NCBI GenBank assembly: GCA_028867395.1
Contig: JAGWGO010000041.1
Location: 1-8,955, forward strand
Source of the DNA: Nitrososphaerota archaeon
Lineage (GTDB): Archaea; Thermoproteota; Nitrososphaeria; Nitrososphaerales; Nitrosopumilaceae
Direction of reading: 5' to 3'
Length of the DNA stretch: 8,955 nt
The notes below the pieces were generated by a model. That model had not been told where the DNA came from, did no database searches, and was given only the letters and a program-made list of their open reading frames with translations. Below are positions 5,150 to 8,955 of the stretch, piece by piece (positions within the stretch are counted from its first letter, which is position 1; every line of letters begins with the position of its first letter). The translations under genes and the position numbers were made by a program.

Positions 5150-6348
5150 ATCCAAAATCGAACATACTTGTAGAATTATCAAGAGATACTGCCACTTTTA
5201 ACAAAAGGTTTGAGATTGTAGAACGAAAGGGCGTAGGTCATCCAGATACCATATGCGACCTTGTTGTGGAAGAGATCGAGATTTCTTTATCAAAATTGTA
5301 TTTGCAAACAACTGGCATGGTACAGCACCACAACATGGACAAGGCACTCTTAGTTGCGGGACAAAGCGAAAATAGGTTCGGGGGAGGAAAAATAACCAAA
5401 CCGCTCAAGCTTATTCTTGGTGACAGAGCAACATTTGGTGAAAACTTACCTAGAAAACAAATTGAAGATATCGTTGCAAAGACGGCCACATCATGGTTCG
5501 AAAACCATCTAAGGTTTGTTAAAGAAGAACACCTACAATACCAGCTTGAAATAGGACAGGCATCGTCAGAGCTTCGGTCCATCTTTGGTGCATCAAAAGA
5601 GATTGGTGCAAACGATACATCTGCATTAGTTGGATATGCGCCATTAACAGATACTGAGAATGCTGTACTTCAAACGGAAAGATATCTCAATTCCAAGGAG
5701 TTCAAGTCAGAGTTCAAAGAATCTGGAGAAGACATCAAGGTGATGGGCTTTAGAGAGAGAGAATCTCTTGAACTTACGATTGCCATGGCGTTTGTTGACT
5801 CGTATGTCTCCTCTGAACAAAGTTACTTCAAAAGAAAGGATGAGATGATTCAAGCAATAAGTGAATTTCATAAGAAATTGGGGAGATTCCATGATCATAA
5901 GATAGTGCTAAACAATCTGGATAAGAGGGGCAAAGGCCTTGATGGTCTGTATCTTACTGTCCTTGGGACCTCGGCTGACAGCTCCGATTCTGGGCAGGTA
6001 GGCCGAGGAAATCGTGCTAATCAACTAATTTCTTTGAACAGACCATCCGGTTCTGAAGCAATTGCTGGCAAGAATTCTGTCAGCCACATTGGAAAGATCT
6101 ACAATATGCTATCTTTCAAGCTAGCCGATGAAATATACAAAAAAGTTCCAGATATTGATGAGGTGTTCGTTTGGATGTACAATGCCATAGGTCAACCCAT
6201 AAATCAACCAAAGGCAGTGGTGGTCCAGCCAGTTAGCAGAAAAGAATCAATTCAGGTATCAGAGATCAACAATGTCATTGAAGAGAATTTATCAAAAATG
6301 GACGATTTCTGCAAATATCTAATGTCTGGTAAGGCCTTAGTAGCATAG
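5146..6348 (+). CDS. metK: S-adenosylmethionine synthetase, archaeal type
   Basis: A 400-residue archaeal methionine adenosyltransferase, which makes S-adenosylmethionine from methionine and ATP in the cytoplasm. The archaeal family, only distantly related to bacterial MetK, is recognised by ERKGVGHPDT (26-35), MDKALLVAGQSENRFGGG (64-81), GANDTS (154-159), DSGQVGRGNR (281-290) and AGKNSVSHIGKIYN (307-320), all present; length is normal. The ATG at 5146 is chosen; a TTG at 5140 is in frame but adds only two residues. A probable leader ORF overlaps the start by four bases. The gene is divergent from hsp20 and converges with a radical SAM gene, which consumes AdoMet, with only 7 bases between the stops. 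The shared ATTCCCA-type promoter element suggests the two are regulated alike. Confidence 0.95.
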   Translation: MNPKSNILVELSRDTATFNKRFEIVERKGVGHPDTICDLVVEEIEISLSKLYLQTTGMVQHHNMDKALLVAGQSENRFGGGKITKPLKLILGDRATFGENLPRKQIEDIVAKTATSWFENHLRFVKEEHLQYQLEIGQASSELRSIFGASKEIGANDTSALVGYAPLTDTENAVLQTERYLNSKEFKSEFKESGEDIKVMGFRERESLELTIAMAFVDSYVSSEQSYFKRKDEMIQAISEFHKKLGRFHDHKIVLNNLDKRGKGLDGLYLTVLGTSADSSDSGQVGRGNRANQLISLNRPSGSEAIAGKNSVSHIGKIYNMLSFKLADEIYKKVPDIDEVFVWMYNAIGQPINQPKAVVVQPVSRKESIQVSEINNVIEENLSKMDDFCKYLMSGKALVA

Positions 6349-6355
6349 GTCTTAT

Positions 6356-7414
6356 CTAAAGGATAAATTCAAAACGTTTTTCTTTGTATCCCTTTTCGAG
6401 TTTTCCTACAATTGGAATTTTATTTCCACAAAACCTGCATCTGTTGTCATCATCCAAATCCCATTTTAAAATATCAAAGTTGAATCTGTGTATTACTATT
6501 TTTTTGCATTCGGGACAGTATGTGTGTTCGAGTGGATGCCCCGGTACATTTCCTATGTAAGCATACTTCAAGCCAACCTTCTTTGCTACTGCATAATGTT
6601 TTTCAAGTGTCTGAATTGGGGTTTCAGGAAATTCCATCATTTTGTAGTGCGGAAAAAACCTCAAAAAATGTATAGGCATCTCCGGTCCAAAAAGATCGAA
6701 AATGAATTTGCACAGTTTTTCTGCATGCTCAAGATTGTCTCCAACCTGTGGCACTATAAGATCTGTAATTTCCACGTGTATGTTGGTCTTATCATGTAGT
6801 TCTACCAATGTGTCAAAAACCCATTGTGAGCTTGGTATTCCAACATATTGCCTTACAAATTTCTGCTCGCCATTACCTTTAAAGTCAACAGTTATGCAGT
6901 CCAAAAACTCATTCATCATCTTAACGGCCTGCGGTGTACCATAACCATTTGATACGAAGATGTTGAATAGGCCTTTTTTCCGTGCAAGAACTCCGCAATC
7001 TCTTGCATATTCTAAGAAAATACTAGGCTCATTGTAAGTATATGCGATTCCTTGTGTTTCATATTGTAAAGCAAGCTCCACAACTTGTTCTGGAGAAATA
7101 TCTGCACCTTCGATCTTCCTCCTTTGGCTAAGGTCATAATTTTGGCAATACTTGCACAACCAATTACATCCTGTTGTACCTATAGAAAATACACGTGAAC
7201 CTGGCCTATAATGAGTGACAGGCTTTTTTTCTATCGGATCTACATGACATGCAGCAACCTTCCCGTATACATATAGAGCAAGTTTACCATCCTTGTTTCC
7301 ACGAATGCCACAGAGACCTATTTGATCCTTGCCTAGCTCACAATATCTCCCACACGCTAGGCATCTCACCTTGTCATTTGGTAACCTTTCATAGAGAACT
7401 GCCTCTTTATTCAA
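6356..7414 (-). CDS. AmmeMemoRadiSam-type radical SAM protein
   Basis: A 352-residue radical SAM enzyme of the group often linked to AMMECR1 and MEMO1 (formerly annotated as pyruvate-formate-lyase-activating-like). Cys83, Cys87 and Cys90 (CNWLCKYC) form the CX3CX2C site for the 4Fe-4S cluster that cleaves AdoMet to a 5'-deoxyadenosyl radical. An N-terminal cluster (Cys18, Cys21, Cys25, Cys35) and a C-terminal pair of CxxC motifs (300/303 and 326/329) probably bind further iron-sulfur or zinc; the C-terminal rubredoxin-like knuckle is a recognisable extension. The substrate is unknown. The start is a TTG at 7414: no ATG or GTG exists upstream before an in-frame stop, the family N-terminus (KEAVLYERL) begins right there, and a TATA-like TAATATTA (7436-7443) lies 29 bases upstream. 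No AMMECR1 or MEMO1 gene is in the window. Confidence 0.9.
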   Translation of the reverse strand: MNKEAVLYERLPNDKVRCLACGRYCELGKDQIGLCGIRGNKDGKLALYVYGKVAACHVDPIEKKPVTHYRPGSRVFSIGTTGCNWLCKYCQNYDLSQRRKIEGADISPEQVVELALQYETQGIAYTYNEPSIFLEYARDCGVLARKKGLFNIFVSNGYGTPQAVKMMNEFLDCITVDFKGNGEQKFVRQYVGIPSSQWVFDTLVELHDKTNIHVEITDLIVPQVGDNLEHAEKLCKFIFDLFGPEMPIHFLRFFPHYKMMEFPETPIQTLEKHYAVAKKVGLKYAYIGNVPGHPLEHTYCPECKKIVIHRFNFDILKWDLDDDNRCRFCGNKIPIVGKLEKGYKEKRFEFIL

Positions 7415-7455
7415 TACTTGAAAATCTTCACCCAGTAATATTAGAATGATAAATG

Positions 7456-7473
7456 ATTATCACGTCTGGGAAT
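7456..7473 (-). promoter_or_regulatory. Palindromic upstream element of the radical SAM gene
   Basis: On the minus strand this reads ATTCCCA-GACG-TGATAAT. It lies 41 bases before the TTG at 7414 and about 12 bases upstream of the TATA-like box at 7436-7443. Its half-sites equal those of the metK leader element at 4993-5010. Its position supports the TTG start. Confidence 0.65.
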
Positions 7474-7542
7474 GAGCCAATAATGTACGAAACGAAACAT
7501 TTCAAATGAACCATATTGTGTTCAATGTTGCCATTAGAAAAT

Positions 7543-7550
7543 CATTATAG
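7543..7550 (+). promoter_or_regulatory. TATA-like box of the deoxyribosyltransferase-like gene
   Basis: CATTATAG (about 7543-7550) is centred about 27 bases before the ATG at 7573, with no Shine-Dalgarno sequence between, fitting a leaderless transcript. No good copy of the palindromic element lies upstream of it. Confidence 0.45.
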
Positions 7551-7572
7551 CAGCTCTAACAGTTGAAATCAC

Positions 7573-7977
7573 ATGCGCATAATGGTATGTGGTCCAATAG
7601 GAGACAAAGGGACTTGTAAGATCAGGAAAATGTCCGACTTTTTGACAAAAAATGGTTTTGAGATCTCAAACCAATTTAATCAAGACCGAATGGATTATTC
7701 CAAAATACGTGATTTCAGAACAAGAAAAAGCCTCTCAAGATCCATTATCAGGCACGATTTGAGGTTGGTCAAAGAATCGGATGTTCTAGTGGTGCTGCCA
7801 ACTCCCAGCTTTGGTGCTGCCATGGAAATGTTTTTTGCAAAAGAGCTTGGAAAAGAGACTATTCTTTTCTCAGAAAAACCCATACCTAGTCCTTGGCCTG
7901 TCAATTTTGCCGATTTTATCACTAGAGACAGAAAATCATTACTTGCCACACTCAACAGAATTAGAAATAAGAAATAA
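7573..7977 (+). CDS. Small protein resembling the nucleoside 2-deoxyribosyltransferase superfamily
   Basis: A 134-residue cytoplasmic protein with a Rossmann-like start (MRIMVCGPIG) and the arrangement RHDLRLVKESDVLVVLPTPSFGAAMEMFFAKELGKETILF (60-99). This parallels the D..-I..-aDvvvae..-PS.G.g.Eig.A..lGKpv pattern of nucleoside 2-deoxyribosyltransferases and DNPH1/RCL-type nucleotide N-glycosidases. Glu85 is in the place of the catalytic glutamate and Asp62 and Asp70 precede it. The family cleaves or transfers the N-glycosidic bond of deoxynucleosides or nucleotides; the substrate here is unknown, and the residue pattern is suggestive, not proof. It is divergent from the radical SAM gene and is followed 142 bases later by the CBS gene on the same strand, which has its own promoter. 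Confidence 0.75.
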   Translation: MRIMVCGPIGDKGTCKIRKMSDFLTKNGFEISNQFNQDRMDYSKIRDFRTRKSLSRSIIRHDLRLVKESDVLVVLPTPSFGAAMEMFFAKELGKETILFSEKPIPSPWPVNFADFITRDRKSLLATLNRIRNKK

Positions 7978-8061
7978 TATCAATCCTGATTCAAGAAAAC
8001 TAATTTCTGATGGATAAGGATTTATCCATTTTACATTCATGCCATTTCCAGCACCCTTGAG

Positions 8062-8079
8062 ATTATCAAAAGTGATATT
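8062..8079 (+). promoter_or_regulatory. Palindromic upstream element of the CBS-domain gene
   Basis: Reads ATTATCA-AAAG-TGATATT. It lies 40 bases before the ATG at 8120 and a few bases upstream of a TATA-like ATATTTTTA at 8088-8096. Its proximal half equals that of the USP element. Confidence 0.65.
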
Positions 8080-8119
8080 CTTCATAGATATTTTTATTGA
8101 GAAAAGACAAGGGAGTTTA

Positions 8120-8955
8120 ATGCTACTTGAACAGCCAATCCTGCTTACTTCCATTCTAAAAAAGGCAATTACGGTAACACCAAGGACAAGCCTTGTGGAT
8201 GCTTTAGGGCTACTGTTACGGTATAGAATAAAGCGTCTTGTAGTGATAGAAAACTCCAAGCCTGTAGGAATCATAACAGAGAAAGACATAGCTAGGGCAA
8301 CTTCTGCCTTTAATGAACGAAATATCGGAGAGATGAGAGTAGGCAACATCATGTCTAAGAATCTTGTTACAGTAAAGAAAAACAACTCCGTATATGATTG
8401 TGCCAAGTTAATGAAAAAGAACAAGATAAGCTCTGTAGTTGTGTTAAATGAAGACGGTTCGCTAACTGGGATTATCACCAAAACCGACTTGGTTGGGACG
8501 TTTTTGATTAATGGCACAAGTGGTGCGGAAGTGTCAAAGTACATGACACATAAAGTAGTTAGTGCGGATCCTCAAGATCCACTTTTTGTAGTTCAAAGTC
8601 TACTTGTAAACAACAAAATTTCAAGAGTAGTAGTAGCGAAAAATAAAAAACCAGTTGGAATTATCACATATCGTGATTTCCTCCCTGCAAAAACAGCCAA
8701 TTGGATTGAAGAGTACACAGATATTGATGATTTGGAGGAGTTGAGAATCAATCCAAAGATAAATGAATTTAATGCAAATAGTCTTGACCATATCATTACC
8801 TTTAGAGCAGAGGATATCATGACAACAAATCCAGCGGTTATAAACAAAAACGAGTATCTGTTCAAAGCTGCATTGCTAATGATTCGTAATCAGATTAGCG
8901 GATTACCTGTCACCCATAACAACTTGTTGGTAGGAATAATCACGAAATCTGATAT
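8120..8955 (+). CDS. Protein with four CBS domains (two Bateman modules), incomplete at the window end
   Basis: At least 278 residues, cut by the end of the window in the fourth domain. CBS motifs lie at about 10-60 (ending KPVGIITEKDIA), 75-127 (SLTGIITKTDL), 138-189 (KPVGIITYRDF) and 229-278 (LLVGIITKSD). Pairs of CBS domains form Bateman modules that bind adenine nucleotides or AdoMet and act as energy or metabolite sensors, so this is probably a regulatory protein; no enzymatic domain is visible in the part present. The gene has no stop codon before the window edge and lies under spurious minus-strand ORFs. The ATG at 8120 is preceded by GGGAG with 4 bases spacing and by a TATA-like box at 8088-8096. 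An in-frame GTG at 8072 is inside the palindromic element and is unlikely to be used. Confidence 0.9.
   Translation, partial: MLLEQPILLTSILKKAITVTPRTSLVDALGLLLRYRIKRLVVIENSKPVGIITEKDIARATSAFNERNIGEMRVGNIMSKNLVTVKKNNSVYDCAKLMKKNKISSVVVLNEDGSLTGIITKTDLVGTFLINGTSGAEVSKYMTHKVVSADPQDPLFVVQSLLVNNKISRVVVAKNKKPVGIITYRDFLPAKTANWIEEYTDIDDLEELRINPKINEFNANSLDHIITFRAEDIMTTNPAVINKNEYLFKAALLMIRNQISGLPVTHNNLLVGIITKSD

Noticed and set aside
5238..5898. Minus-strand ORFs inside metK
   Set aside because: They are antisense to a complete, conserved AdoMet synthetase and show no motif.
7515..7532. Possible palindromic element before the deoxyribosyltransferase-like gene (ATTGTGT, TCAA, TGTTGCC)
   Set aside because: It is at the right distance (40 bases before the ATG), but the proximal half matches at only a few positions, so it cannot be counted as a site.
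7939..8865. Two minus-strand ORFs (7939-8544 and 8593-8865)
   Set aside because: They lie antisense to the four-CBS gene on the plus strand, which has clear domain repeats and its own promoter.
1..8955. tRNA, rRNA, CRISPR, transposase or prophage genes
   Set aside because: No cloverleaf, T-loop signature, regularly spaced repeats or mobile-element proteins were seen on either strand.

Overview
The window looks like a piece of an archaeal chromosome, most probably Nitrososphaeria (Thaumarchaeota, the ammonia-oxidising archaea lineage). The reasons are an archaeal-type AdoMet synthetase, a Cdc48/VAT-type double AAA ATPase, an archaeal Hsp20, an AmmeMemoRadiSam-type radical SAM protein, AT-rich DNA, and starts that mostly lack a Shine-Dalgarno sequence but have a TATA-like box about 24-33 bases upstream (leaderless promoters). 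The genus cannot be resolved from this sequence. No tRNA, rRNA, CRISPR array, transposase or phage gene was seen.

Layout: a universal stress protein (86-553, +) converges with a PEBP/YbhB-family protein (590-1027, -). Next is a gene-poor stretch of about 0.9 kb (1028-1948) with two short unrecognised minus-strand ORFs that abut through TAATG and a nested inverted repeat (1688-1758). Then come cdc48 (1949-4195, -) and hsp20 (4291-4890, -), each with its own promoter. Divergent from hsp20 is metK (5146-6348, +), preceded by a possible 32-codon leader ORF whose stop overlaps the metK start. metK converges, 7 bases apart, with a radical SAM gene (6356-7414, -). Divergent from that are a small nucleoside-deoxyribosyltransferase-like protein (7573-7977, +) and a protein with four CBS domains (8120 to the window end, +, incomplete).

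The most interesting signal is not a gene. An 18-bp interrupted palindrome, ATTNTCA-N4-TGATAWT in the direction of transcription, lies 7-12 bases upstream of the TATA-like box and 38-45 bases upstream of the start in front of USP, cdc48, hsp20, the radical SAM gene, the CBS gene and the possible metK leader ORF. Its proximal half is also present at the same distance before the PEBP gene. The cdc48 and hsp20 copies differ at one base of 18. The metK and radical SAM copies share a different distal half, ATTCCCA. This predicts either one regulator acting on proteostasis, stress and AdoMet genes, or an undescribed general upstream promoter element of this lineage. The regular spacing also decides several start codons and predicts a leadered metK transcript starting near 5051.
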